Source: Dehalococcoidales bacterium (GTDB lineage: Bacteria; Chloroflexota; Dehalococcoidia; Dehalococcoidales; UBA2162). Taken from it: a stretch of 14,106 nucleotides of DNA. Position 1 is the stretch's first letter; each line of letters begins with the position of its first letter. Below the pieces are notes generated by a model, which was given only the letters and a program-made list of their open reading frames with translations, ran no database searches and was not told the origin of the DNA. The position numbers and the translations under genes are program-made. The DNA lies in assembly GCA_020354275.1 (NCBI GenBank), contig CP070645.1:644453-658558 (forward strand), in the 5' to 3' direction. This document shows, piece after piece, positions 7,408 to 13,723 of this stretch.

Positions 7408-7971
7408 TTAACTGCTCCCGGGTTTGGTCAGCGGGGTTCCGGCAGCACACTGAGGGCATTCCTGTGGCTGGTAGGTCGGGACTATAGCCCGATGGCAACT
7501 GAAGAAGGGAATACCAAAGTCAGGCGTTTGCCCGGAGCGGTCTACCAGTACTCCAATGCCAACTATAGTACCACCATGGTCGTTCACCGGCGTGATGACT
7601 TCACGTATCGAGCTGCCGGTGGTAAAGATGTCATCAACGATAAGGACTCGTTCTCCTGGACTGATATTGAAACCCCGCCGGAAAGCCCGGCCGCCGCTAT
7701 CATTTTTTTCGGCGAATATGCTGCGTACCCCCAGCTGCCGGGCTACTTCATAGGCTATGATAATACCACCTGTAGTCGGCCCGGCTACCACCTGAGCCTC
7801 CTGCTTCTTAAAATGATCTGCAATCATCTGGCACAGCTGTTCGGTATATTCGGGAAACTGAAGGACCTGGCACTTTTCCCAGTAGACAGGCGAGTGCAGC
7901 CCCGAGGTAAGCAGGAAGTGCCCCTTAAGTATTGCCCCTGATTTCTCAAAGATTTCCTCAACGTCCATCAT
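7408..7971 (-). CDS. pyrE: Orotate phosphoribosyltransferase, Thermus-type
   Basis: Joins orotate to PRPP to give orotidine 5'-phosphate, the fifth step of UMP synthesis. Visible: TSGLHSPVYWEK (22-33), AGPTTGGIIIAYEVARQLG (63-81), FAEK (86-89), and the PRPP-binding VLIVDDIFTTGSS (109-121). The C-terminus has ECPQCAAGTPLTKPGS with a Cys-x-x-Cys (172, 175), a feature of the Thermus/archaea-like PyrE subgroup rather than E. coli PyrE. Two ATG codons stand in tandem at 7971 and 7968; the first is preferred because it lies closer to the GAGG site about 9 bases upstream. It shares the pyrimidine pathway with carB and pyrK but lies in a separate, opposite operon. Confidence 0.95.
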   Translation of the reverse strand: MMDVEEIFEKSGAILKGHFLLTSGLHSPVYWEKCQVLQFPEYTEQLCQMIADHFKKQEAQVVAGPTTGGIIIAYEVARQLGVRSIFAEKNDSGGRAFRRGFNISPGERVLIVDDIFTTGSSIREVITPVNDHGGTIVGIGVLVDRSGQTPDFGIPFFSCHRAIVPTYQPQECPQCAAGTPLTKPGSS

Positions 7972-8092
7972 TCATCTTATCCTCGCAAAACTTCCTTTTG
8001 CCCTTATTATTCACCAGTAGAAATAAACTAACGGCGGAGTAGTTTTTATCTCACAGGCCTATTTCCACAGTTCTATTGCCACTGTTGACTCC

Positions 8093-8650
8093 CTAGTTGC
8101 TGCTGGCACTGCTGATTTGCCCCTGTAGGGAGTAGTTACCCGCTAGTCCCCAGTCTCCAGGTGGCCAGATTGACAACCATACTTTACCGATGATATCCTC
8201 CCGTGACGTTGTCCAGCCGTTGCGGGAATCGCTGCTGTTATTACGGTTGTCACCAAGAACGAAGTATTCACCTTCTGGAATGGTAACACCGTCAAAATCT
8301 CCCATAATTGGTTCGACAATGTAGGGTTCGTCCAGAGGGAACACTTCACCGTCTTTATGAATATAGACCACACCGTCTTCTATCCGCACGGTTTCATTGG
8401 GTAGCCCGATGATTCGCTTTATCAGGTCACCATTCATGTTTCCCGGCGGGTGAAAGACGATAACATCACCCCTTTCTGGTTCGTGAAATTTATAAACAAC
8501 CTTGTTGACCAGCAGTAATTGGCCGTTGTTAAAGCTGGGGATCATGCTGGGGCCCTGTACCACGAATTTCTGGACCGTTATCTGTAACCCCAGGAATATT
8601 ATTACCGCTATAGTGAGTGTTATCAGGGCATCACGGAGGAAATTTTTCAT
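8093..8650 (-). CDS. lepB: Signal peptidase I
   Basis: A membrane-bound serine/lysine protease that cleaves signal peptides from exported proteins. One N-terminal membrane segment (about residues 7-27) is followed by the catalytic domain: nucleophile S35 in QGPSMIPSF, general base K78 in GDLIKRIIGLPNE, and the GDNRNNSSDSR box (133-143). The length of 185 and the single membrane anchor fit the Gram-positive/Chloroflexi type rather than the longer E. coli enzyme. The Shine-Dalgarno sequence before the ATG is weak. It is the first gene of the minus-strand cluster, 121 bases upstream of pyrE, behind a TATAAT box in the divergent region shared with ribD. Confidence 0.97.
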   Translation of the reverse strand: MKNFLRDALITLTIAVIIFLGLQITVQKFVVQGPSMIPSFNNGQLLLVNKVVYKFHEPERGDVIVFHPPGNMNGDLIKRIIGLPNETVRIEDGVVYIHKDGEVFPLDEPYIVEPIMGDFDGVTIPEGEYFVLGDNRNNSSDSRNGWTTSREDIIGKVWLSIWPPGDWGLAGNYSLQGQISSASSN

Positions 8651-8682
8651 ATACCGGACTTGTCCCTACATTTTTCATCCCA

Positions 8683-8711
8683 ATTATACTCTATTTACCG
8701 TCTTCCTTCCA
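8683..8711 (-). promoter_or_regulatory. Probable promoter of the lepB cluster
   Basis: On the minus strand there is a perfect TATAAT (plus strand 8683-8688). Seventeen bases upstream is only a weak -35, TGGAAG (8706-8711). The predicted start near 8676 gives a leader of about 25 bases before lepB. Confidence 0.55.
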
Positions 8712-8760
8712 CAGCGGTTAATTAATCTGGTGTTATGCAGGTCAGGCCCATTGACCTTTG

Positions 8761-8790
8761 TTGCACTTTTTTTTCACAAGGTGCTAGAAT
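8761..8790 (+). promoter_or_regulatory. Promoter of the riboflavin operon (extended -10)
   Basis: TTGCAC (8761-8766), an 18-base spacer, then TAGAAT (8785-8790) preceded by TG at 8782-8783, an extended -10. Transcription would start at about 8796-8798, only a few bases before the ribD ATG at 8800, so the mRNA would be almost leaderless. Confidence 0.6.
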
Positions 8791-8799
8791 GGCATTGGT

Positions 8800-9897
8800 A
8801 TGGACTATATGAAGCAGGCGCTTTCCCTGGCCAAGCTGGCTCTGGGACAGGTCAGCCCTAATCCGGCGGTCGGGGCAGTTGTAGTAAAAGATGGCGAGGT
8901 TGTCGGGCAGGGTTATACCCAGCCGCCAGGCTCCTGGCATGCTGAGGTAATGGCCTTGAATCAGGCTGGTGAGAAGGCTAGAGGGGGCGAGTTGTACGTT
9001 ACTTTAGAGCCCTGTAGCCACTACGGCCGCACCCCTCCATGTACTAAAGCGATAATTACTGCCGGTATCTCTGAAGTCCATATGGCCATGCTGGATCCTA
9101 ATCCTCTGGTATGCGGGCAGGGTGAAAATGAGCTGGAGAGGGAGGACATTAAGACGCATGTCGGAGAACATCAGGATGAGGCCAAACAGATAAATGAGTC
9201 ATATATTAAGTATATTACCACCGGTGTTCCTTTTATTACTGCAAAATTTGCCGTTAGCCTGGATGGTAAGATCGCTACCGAAGACGGTGATTCCAAGTGG
9301 ATCAGCGGTAATGAGGCCAGAAACTACAGCCATTACTTAAGATATACCACCGATGCCATTATGGTCGGGGCTAATACCATTATTGATGATGACCCTCACC
9401 TTACCTGCCGCTATGGCGGTAAAGGCGGTACAGCGAAGAAACAACCGCTGCGGGTAATCATTGACGGGAAGGGGCGTGTACCGTCAACGGCCCAGGTTTT
9501 CAAGGAGCTGGGCGATGTTCTGATAGTTGTTGGCGATGTTGTTGAATCGGAGAAGAAAAAAGCCCTGAAGCGGGTTGGTGCCGAATTACTGGAGTTACCT
9601 TCTGATAAAGGCCTGGTAGATTTAGAAAGGTTGCTGAAAATACTGGGAGAACGGGAGGTTACCAGTGTCCTGGTTGAGGGTGGTGGCATTCTTCTCGGTT
9701 CACTTTTTGACCGTGGCCTTGTCGATAAGGTGATTGCTGTCATTGCTCCGATGATTATTGGCGGCAGTAATGCCAAGACGCCGGTTGCCGGCAAGGGGGT
9801 TGAGAAGGTGATGGATGCAATTCAATTAGAAGGTCTCAGTATGGAAATGTATGGTAAGGATTTGTTGGTTAGCGGATATGTCGCCAAAAAGGAGTAA
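8800..9897 (+). CDS. ribD: Bifunctional riboflavin biosynthesis deaminase/reductase
   Basis: Performs the second and third steps of riboflavin synthesis: deamination of the pyrimidine product of GTP cyclohydrolase II, then NADPH-dependent reduction of the ribosyl side chain. Deaminase domain (1 to about 145): zinc site H47-A-E49 with C72 and C81 in LEPCSHYGRTPPC. Reductase domain (about 146-365): KFAVSLDGKIAT, SKWISG, VGANTIIDDDPHL and VLVEGGGILLGSL. The 365-residue length is normal. The start is uncertain: ATG at 8800 lacks a well-placed Shine-Dalgarno, and the alternative ATG at 8809 overlaps the TGA of a 7-codon frame starting at 8789. It is the first gene of the rib operon and is followed by ribE after 2 bases. 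Confidence 0.97.
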   Translation: MDYMKQALSLAKLALGQVSPNPAVGAVVVKDGEVVGQGYTQPPGSWHAEVMALNQAGEKARGGELYVTLEPCSHYGRTPPCTKAIITAGISEVHMAMLDPNPLVCGQGENELEREDIKTHVGEHQDEAKQINESYIKYITTGVPFITAKFAVSLDGKIATEDGDSKWISGNEARNYSHYLRYTTDAIMVGANTIIDDDPHLTCRYGGKGGTAKKQPLRVIIDGKGRVPSTAQVFKELGDVLIVVGDVVESEKKKALKRVGAELLELPSDKGLVDLERLLKILGEREVTSVLVEGGGILLGSLFDRGLVDKVIAVIAPMIIGGSNAKTPVAGKGVEKVMDAIQLEGLSMEMYGKDLLVSGYVAKKE

Positions 9898-9899
9898 AG

Positions 9900-10526
9900 G
9901 TGTTTACCGGGATTGTTGAAGAAGTAGGAACGGTTGTTTCAGTTGGGGAGGGTAGTCTGACTATTGCTGCCGGTGTTGTCCTCCAGGGAATGGAACCTGG
10001 CGCGAGTATTAACGTTAATGGCGTATGCTTAACCGTGACCAGCTTTGATAACAGGGTTTTTTCTATTGACCTGATGTCAGAGACCCTGAGGAGGACCAAT
10101 CTGGGACAGCTGGCTGCCGGCAGTTCAGTCAATCTGGAACGACCTTTACCTTTAGGCGGTCGCCTGGGTGGACATCTGGTTCAAGGTCATATTGACGCTA
10201 CCGGGAGGATAATTTCCATCCGGTGGGACGGGGAGGCGATACTGGTCAGGTTTGAAACTATACCTGACATAATGTATTATATAGTTGAGAAGGGCTTTGT
10301 CGCTGTTGATGGCGTTAGTCTAACCGTGGTGAGTAGAGATAGCTACTCATTCCAGGTCTCCGTAGTTGATTATACACGAAAGGGTACTATTTTAGGTGGG
10401 TGGCAGGTGGGTGATACCGTTAATCTTGAGGTGGATATTATCGCCAAGTATATAGAGCAGTTTCAACACGGCAGCAGTGGCATAACCGTTGATTTTTTAG
10501 AAGAACACGGATTCCTGGTGAGTTAA
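9900..10526 (+). CDS. ribE: Riboflavin synthase alpha chain
   Basis: Dismutates two 6,7-dimethyl-8-ribityllumazine molecules to riboflavin and the pyrimidine precursor. Two homologous lumazine-binding halves are visible: MFTGIVEEVG at the N-terminus with VNGVCLTV, MSETLRRTNLG and NLERPLPLGGRLGGHLVQGHID, then a second half with FVAVDGVSLTVV, VVDYTRKGTILGG and VNLEVDIIAKY. The length of 208 is typical. The start is GTG; its ribosome binding site AAGGAG (9889-9894) lies within the last codons of ribD, so translation is probably coupled. The gene is called ribC in some species. Confidence 0.97.
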   Translation: MFTGIVEEVGTVVSVGEGSLTIAAGVVLQGMEPGASINVNGVCLTVTSFDNRVFSIDLMSETLRRTNLGQLAAGSSVNLERPLPLGGRLGGHLVQGHIDATGRIISIRWDGEAILVRFETIPDIMYYIVEKGFVAVDGVSLTVVSRDSYSFQVSVVDYTRKGTILGGWQVGDTVNLEVDIIAKYIEQFQHGSSGITVDFLEEHGFLVS

Positions 10527-10545
10527 TATATTCTGAGGGGGTGGC

Positions 10546-11763
10546 ATGGGTTTAGATACTATTCCAGAAGCAATTGAGGAAGTAAAGGCCGGCCGTTTTA
10601 TCATTGTCGTTGATGATGAGGACAGGGAGAACGAGGGTGACTTGATTATGGCCGCTGAAAAGGTTACCGCTGAAGCCATAAACTTTATGGCCTTGCATGC
10701 CAGGGGATTGATCTGCATGCCTGTTACCGGTCAGCGGTTGGATGAACTGAAAATTCCGATGATGGTAAGAGAGAACACCGCTAAATTCTCCACGGCATTT
10801 ACTGTATCTGTCGAAGCCAAGCACAGGGTAAGTACGGGGATTTCTGCGGCCGATAGAGCTGAGACGGTAAGGGTAATAGTTGACCCGGCGGCCAAACCGG
10901 AGGACCTGGTCCAGCCGGGACATATGTTCCCCTTGCGGGCCAGGGATGGTGGTGTGCTAGTCAGGGCAGGGCATACCGAGGCTGTAACTGACATGGCCAG
11001 GCTGGCCGGATTTTCTCCCGCTGGGGTACTCTGTGAGATAATGAATGAAGATGGGACTATGGCCAGATTACCCCAACTGGAGGTAATGGCCGCGAAATTC
11101 GGCCTGAAGATTATCAGCGTAGCCGACCTTATTGCTTATCGCCGTCGCCATGAAAAGCTGGTACACCCGGTAACCGAGGCCAAGTTACCGACCAAGTACG
11201 GTGAGTTTACCGCGATTGCCTACAAAAGTGATATTGATCCAGCTGAACATGTAGCCCTGGTAATGGGAGACCTGTCTACGGAAGAACCAATACTCGTCCG
11301 TGTGCATAGCGAGTGCCTTACCGGTGATGTGTTTGGCAGCCTTCGTTGTGACTGCGGTGAGCAGGTTGGTATGGCTATGCAAAGGATTGTTGAAGAAGGG
11401 CGGGGTGTTCTTCTGTACATGCGGCAGGAGGGGAGGGGTATCGGTTTCCATAATAAGCTGCGTGCCTATGCTCTTCAGGATGACGGCATGGATACCGTGG
11501 AGGCTAACATATCTTTGGGGTTTACCCCGGACCCGCGGGATTACGGTATTGGTGCCCAGATACTTGCTGATCTGGGTCTGCATGAGATCCGGCTGCTGAC
11601 CAATAACCCCAGGAAGAGGGTAGGGCTGGAAAGCTATGGTTTAAAGGTGGTAGAAACAGTACCAATTGTCATAACCCCCAATCCCCATAATCTCCATTAT
11701 CTGGAAACAAAGAAAGAAAAATTGGGACATCTTCTGGAAATACCGGGTATTGACGATATATAG
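10546..11763 (+). CDS. ribBA: Bifunctional 3,4-dihydroxy-2-butanone 4-phosphate synthase / GTP cyclohydrolase II
   Basis: Supplies both precursors of riboflavin. N-terminal DHBP synthase domain (1 to about 200) with the metal/substrate motif DDEDRENEGDL (23-33), ARGLIC, TGISAADRAETV and HMFPLRA...RAGHTEA (to 145). C-terminal GTP cyclohydrolase II domain (about 205-405) with zinc cysteines C257, C268 and C270 in the SECLTGDVFGSLRCDCG block, the RQEGRGIGFHNKLRAYALQD active-site region and LLTNNPRKR. Both domains keep their key residues, so both activities are expected. The start is ATG after GAGGGGG at 10535-10541, 19 bases after ribE. It also matches annotation as ribA or ribB in one-gene naming schemes. 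Confidence 0.97.
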   Translation: MGLDTIPEAIEEVKAGRFIIVVDDEDRENEGDLIMAAEKVTAEAINFMALHARGLICMPVTGQRLDELKIPMMVRENTAKFSTAFTVSVEAKHRVSTGISAADRAETVRVIVDPAAKPEDLVQPGHMFPLRARDGGVLVRAGHTEAVTDMARLAGFSPAGVLCEIMNEDGTMARLPQLEVMAAKFGLKIISVADLIAYRRRHEKLVHPVTEAKLPTKYGEFTAIAYKSDIDPAEHVALVMGDLSTEEPILVRVHSECLTGDVFGSLRCDCGEQVGMAMQRIVEEGRGVLLYMRQEGRGIGFHNKLRAYALQDDGMDTVEANISLGFTPDPRDYGIGAQILADLGLHEIRLLTNNPRKRVGLESYGLKVVETVPIVITPNPHNLHYLETKKEKLGHLLEIPGIDDI

Positions 11764-11810
11764 CTAGGGCTTGGGATATAGCCAGGGATAGTCAAAGTAA
11801 GGAGGGTGTA

Positions 11811-12278
11811 ATGGCCAGGCTTTTTGAAGGTATTCTGCTGGGGAAAGGGCTAAAATTCGGGATAGTTGTCTCCCGGTTCAATGAGTTTATTACCAAAAAG
11901 CTACTGGATGGTGCTCAGGATGCCCTGCTCCGTCATGGCGTCGGTGAGGGTGATATCGATATTGCCTGGGTACCCGGTGCCTTTGAGATTCCACTGGTGG
12001 CCAAGAGTATGGCCCAGTCCAAGAAATATGACGCCGTCATCTGCCTGGGTGCCGTGGTCCGTGGTAACACCCCCCATTTTGAATATATTGCCGCTGAAGT
12101 AACCAAGGGGATTGCCAAGGTAGGCCTGGACACCGGGTTGCCCGTCAGCTATGGCATAATTACGGCTGACAATCTGGAGCAGTCTATTGAAAGGGCGGGA
12201 ACCAAGGCCGGTAATAAGGGCTTTGACGCTGCGGTTGATGCTATCGAGATGGTTAACCTGCTAAAAGAAATAGGCTAG
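11811..12278 (+). CDS. ribH: 6,7-dimethyl-8-ribityllumazine synthase
   Basis: Condenses the pyrimidine product of RibD (after dephosphorylation) with dihydroxybutanone phosphate to give lumazine, the substrate of RibE. Visible: SRFNEFIT (21-28), WVPGAFEIPL (53-62), GAVVRGNTPHFEYIAAEVTKG with the catalytic histidine at H89, and YGIITADNLEQSIERAG. The 155-residue length is that of the capsid-forming type. Asn follows RG where Glu, Asp or Ala is more common; the effect is unknown. The start is ATG after AAGGAGG. A 47-base spacer separates it from ribBA and contains a small imperfect repeat (GATATAGC-x-AGGG). It is the last gene of the operon, and no convincing terminator is seen after it. Confidence 0.97.
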   Translation: MARLFEGILLGKGLKFGIVVSRFNEFITKKLLDGAQDALLRHGVGEGDIDIAWVPGAFEIPLVAKSMAQSKKYDAVICLGAVVRGNTPHFEYIAAEVTKGIAKVGLDTGLPVSYGIITADNLEQSIERAGTKAGNKGFDAAVDAIEMVNLLKEIG

Positions 12279-12345
12279 CTTGTAGGCAAACTGTAAAAAG
12301 TTTAGTTTCTCAATACCGAGGACGCTTTTCATCCAGGTAATATCG

Positions 12346-12927
12346 TTATTCCGTTTGAAGCCTGAGATAGTAGTACTCCCTATTTCTACCAAAACTTAGT
12401 TTCTTTGCCCAGCTGCTGGGGTAATCCCTTAACTCTTTACCAGCAACACTTCTTATTTCTACTACTTTAAGCCCCTGTTCCTCCAGTTTTGGGCTCATGA
12501 CATTCTTAATGTATGAGGTGCTGAGAGCAGGTAGATTGAGCCTTTCCAGTTCGTTTTCTTCATAGTCCTGGTCATAGCCAAATAGAATGTCAACAAAGGC
12601 TCCCTTTTTGCAGATTCTCTTGATAGGGTTCCATGTGGCATCTTCGGCTAAAACAATCCCTTTCAGCAAGCCTGCCCACGGGAAATTGATGAATACCTGG
12701 TTGGCTATACCATTCATCTCTTCTGGCAAAGACTCTACATTGCTTAAGACATAAAGGGCATTTCCTACCCCGCCCTTGGCTGGTTTCCGGTATGTCCTGG
12801 CTGATGTTTTCTCAAGCCCTTTGTGATGCGGGTCTATGCCAATGACAAACCTGTCTGGATACTCTTTAGCGACCGAGTATACAAATTCACCATCGCCAGT
12901 CCCTATGTCTACGATTACCCCTGACAT
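12346..12927 (-). CDS. SAM-dependent methyltransferase, KamB/NpmA-like (16S rRNA A1408 N1-methyltransferase family)
   Basis: A class I methyltransferase domain of 193 residues. Seen: the SAM-binding DIGTGDG (7-13), acidic D32 in IGIDPHH, then KPAKGGVGNALYVLSNVESLPEE (48-70), NFPW with W84, and YPSSWAKKLSFGRNREYYYLR with W173. This series matches KamB and NpmA, which N1-methylate A1408 in the ribosomal decoding site and give aminoglycoside resistance; two tryptophans at these places hold the flipped adenine in NpmA. Known members have about 30 residues before GTGDG; here only eight precede it, so the N-terminal hairpin is missing or encoded elsewhere (see 13020-13073). The Shine-Dalgarno sequence before the ATG is poor. 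The gene is more A+T-rich than the rib and car genes, compatible with transfer. It is convergent with ribH. Whether it is active is unknown; a general tRNA or other rRNA methyltransferase role cannot be excluded. Confidence 0.85.
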   Translation of the reverse strand: MSGVIVDIGTGDGEFVYSVAKEYPDRFVIGIDPHHKGLEKTSARTYRKPAKGGVGNALYVLSNVESLPEEMNGIANQVFINFPWAGLLKGIVLAEDATWNPIKRICKKGAFVDILFGYDQDYEENELERLNLPALSTSYIKNVMSPKLEEQGLKVVEIRSVAGKELRDYPSSWAKKLSFGRNREYYYLRLQTE

Positions 12928-13309
12928 CTTTTCTCTTTTCGAATGGCAGGCTTCTTGCGGGTGAGGATATTCAATGGTTTATATTCTTGCTGCCGAACGC
13001 TGTAATTTTTCACCATTCATCAGAGGCCGTCTCTGGTCAAGACAACGATTTTTTTACCGCGAGTTGTTTCCATGTCCCTGTATCCTTTCTATACCATTAT
13101 TTTAATGTCTAATGTGGGAAGCGGTGATTTAATAACCGGATCTACTTTCAACTGGATGGGTGAGACTGTTCATAGGCTGAGCCAGGCATTACCTTAGGTT
13201 GCACTGATCCAGGCCCGGGAAGCCTGTGTGCCCTAAATACTGGATGGGCTTTTAAAAAACCGTGTTCCGGCAAAGGTTTGAACTGGAGCTGAGTTGAGGA
13301 GGCCTCGCT
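12928..13309. other. 382-base region without a confident gene
   Basis: The stretch lies between the methyltransferase and the EF-Tu-like gene. It holds the possible N-terminal fragment at 13020-13073. It also holds a direct repeat ACTGGATGGG (13151-13160 and 13239-13248) and a small hairpin, CAGGC (13210-13214) with GCCTG (13222-13226). ATCCAG (13207-13212) and CTGGAT (13240-13245) could form an outer pairing around this hairpin. No tRNA, SRP RNA or known riboswitch pattern was recognised. It may be remnant sequence, a small RNA or untranslated leader. Confidence 0.5.
13020..13073 (-). pseudogene. Possible detached N-terminal piece of the KamB/NpmA-like methyltransferase
   Basis: A minus-strand frame from ATG at 13073 reads METTRGKKIVVLTRDGL and then TGA TGA. 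From memory, NpmA and KamB start with a short strand-turn segment having Gly at position 6 and Lys/Arg at 7-8, then alternating hydrophobic residues and an acidic residue before a Leu at 17. The 17 residues here fit that register (M1, G6, K8, V10, L12, D15, L17). The main methyltransferase frame starts 95 bases further on in another frame, where only about 18 bases would be expected. A TATAGA box lies at 13088-13093 (minus). This may be a remnant of an interrupted gene; chance similarity over 17 residues remains possible. Confidence 0.35.
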
Positions 13310-13564
13310 TTACTCGGTTACTTTGTAGACCTTGTCTCCTCTCCTCACCCGGTCGCTAACCTTGACACCGACGGCGTCACCGGCTTTGGCCTCTTTGACA
13401 TCCACATTTTCAATCTGCATCGACTGAACACTAAACTCAATATCAGTGGTGTGCCCTTTAATGTGGATATTATCTCCTACCTTTAGAGGCCCTGTTAGCT
13501 GGATGCCGGCTACCACCGGTCTGGCAAAAAAGTCAGAAACTTGGCCTATTTCTAACTCAGGCAT
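13310..13564 (-). CDS. Stand-alone EF-Tu domain II-like (translation factor-like beta-barrel) protein
   Basis: An 84-residue protein resembling domain II of translation GTPases such as EF-Tu. Visible: a strand pattern IGQVSDFFARPVVAGIQL, then GPLKVGDNIHIKG (25-37), a middle segment VQSMQIENVDVKEAKAGDAVGVKV (46-69), and the ending VRRGDKVYKV. There is no GTPase domain (no G1-G5 motifs), so it is not a full factor and not obviously a truncated gene: start, stop and core are intact. Small free-standing proteins of this kind are known in bacteria and archaea without an established function. The start is ATG after a GGGGGGAA stretch on the minus strand. It has its own promoter and a palindrome in the leader. 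Confidence 0.82.
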   Translation of the reverse strand: MPELEIGQVSDFFARPVVAGIQLTGPLKVGDNIHIKGHTTDIEFSVQSMQIENVDVKEAKAGDAVGVKVSDRVRRGDKVYKVTE

Positions 13565-13611
13565 TTGGATTCCCCCCTTTGAGTTTAGTCTGCTGCCCTT
13601 ATTCTATATTG

Positions 13612-13633
13612 CAGCATATTATTAATAATGCTG
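13612..13633. promoter_or_regulatory. Near-perfect palindrome in the leader of the EF-Tu domain II-like gene
   Basis: CAGC (13612-13615) and GCTG (13630-13633) flank the perfect palindrome ATTATTAATAAT (13618-13629), with AT (13616-13617) as a two-base bulge. It lies downstream of the predicted promoter and about 50 bases before the start codon, so it could be an operator or an RNA hairpin. It is A+T-rich in the centre, so chance cannot be excluded. Confidence 0.4.
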
Positions 13634-13661
13634 TAGATAGCTTGCATACAGGATTTAGCTA

Positions 13662-13691
13662 AGTATACGCTATCTCTTTTATTCAAATCAA
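13662..13691 (-). promoter_or_regulatory. Promoter of the EF-Tu domain II-like gene
   Basis: On the minus strand: TTGATT (plus 13686-13691), an 18-base spacer, then TATACT (plus 13662-13667), each one or two bases from consensus. The expected start near 13655 gives a leader of about 90 bases containing the palindrome at 13612-13633. Confidence 0.6.
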
Positions 13692-13723
13692 TACGGGGTT
13701 CTAATACCAGGCGGCCAGTATGC

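Noticed and set aside
7252..7941. A 229-codon plus-strand frame opposite pyrE and the thrC start
   Set aside because: It is antisense to intact conserved genes, with no ribosome binding site or domain.
8651..8799. A possible FMN riboswitch before the riboflavin operon
   Set aside because: The conserved RFN blocks are not visible, and the predicted promoter leaves almost no leader.
12288..12303. AAACT/AGTTT hairpin after ribH as a terminator
   Set aside because: The stem has only five mostly A-T pairs and there is no proper T-tract.
12310..12345. Readthrough extension of the methyltransferase after its TAA (RYYLDEKRPRY then TGA)
   Set aside because: The domain is complete before the stop, and the 11-residue tail matches no remembered family feature.
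13200..13240. A possible SRP RNA-like segment (CCAGGCCCGGGAAGCC)
   Set aside because: The conserved SRP helix 8 asymmetric loop and GGAA tetraloop arrangement do not fit, and no long closing stem is present.
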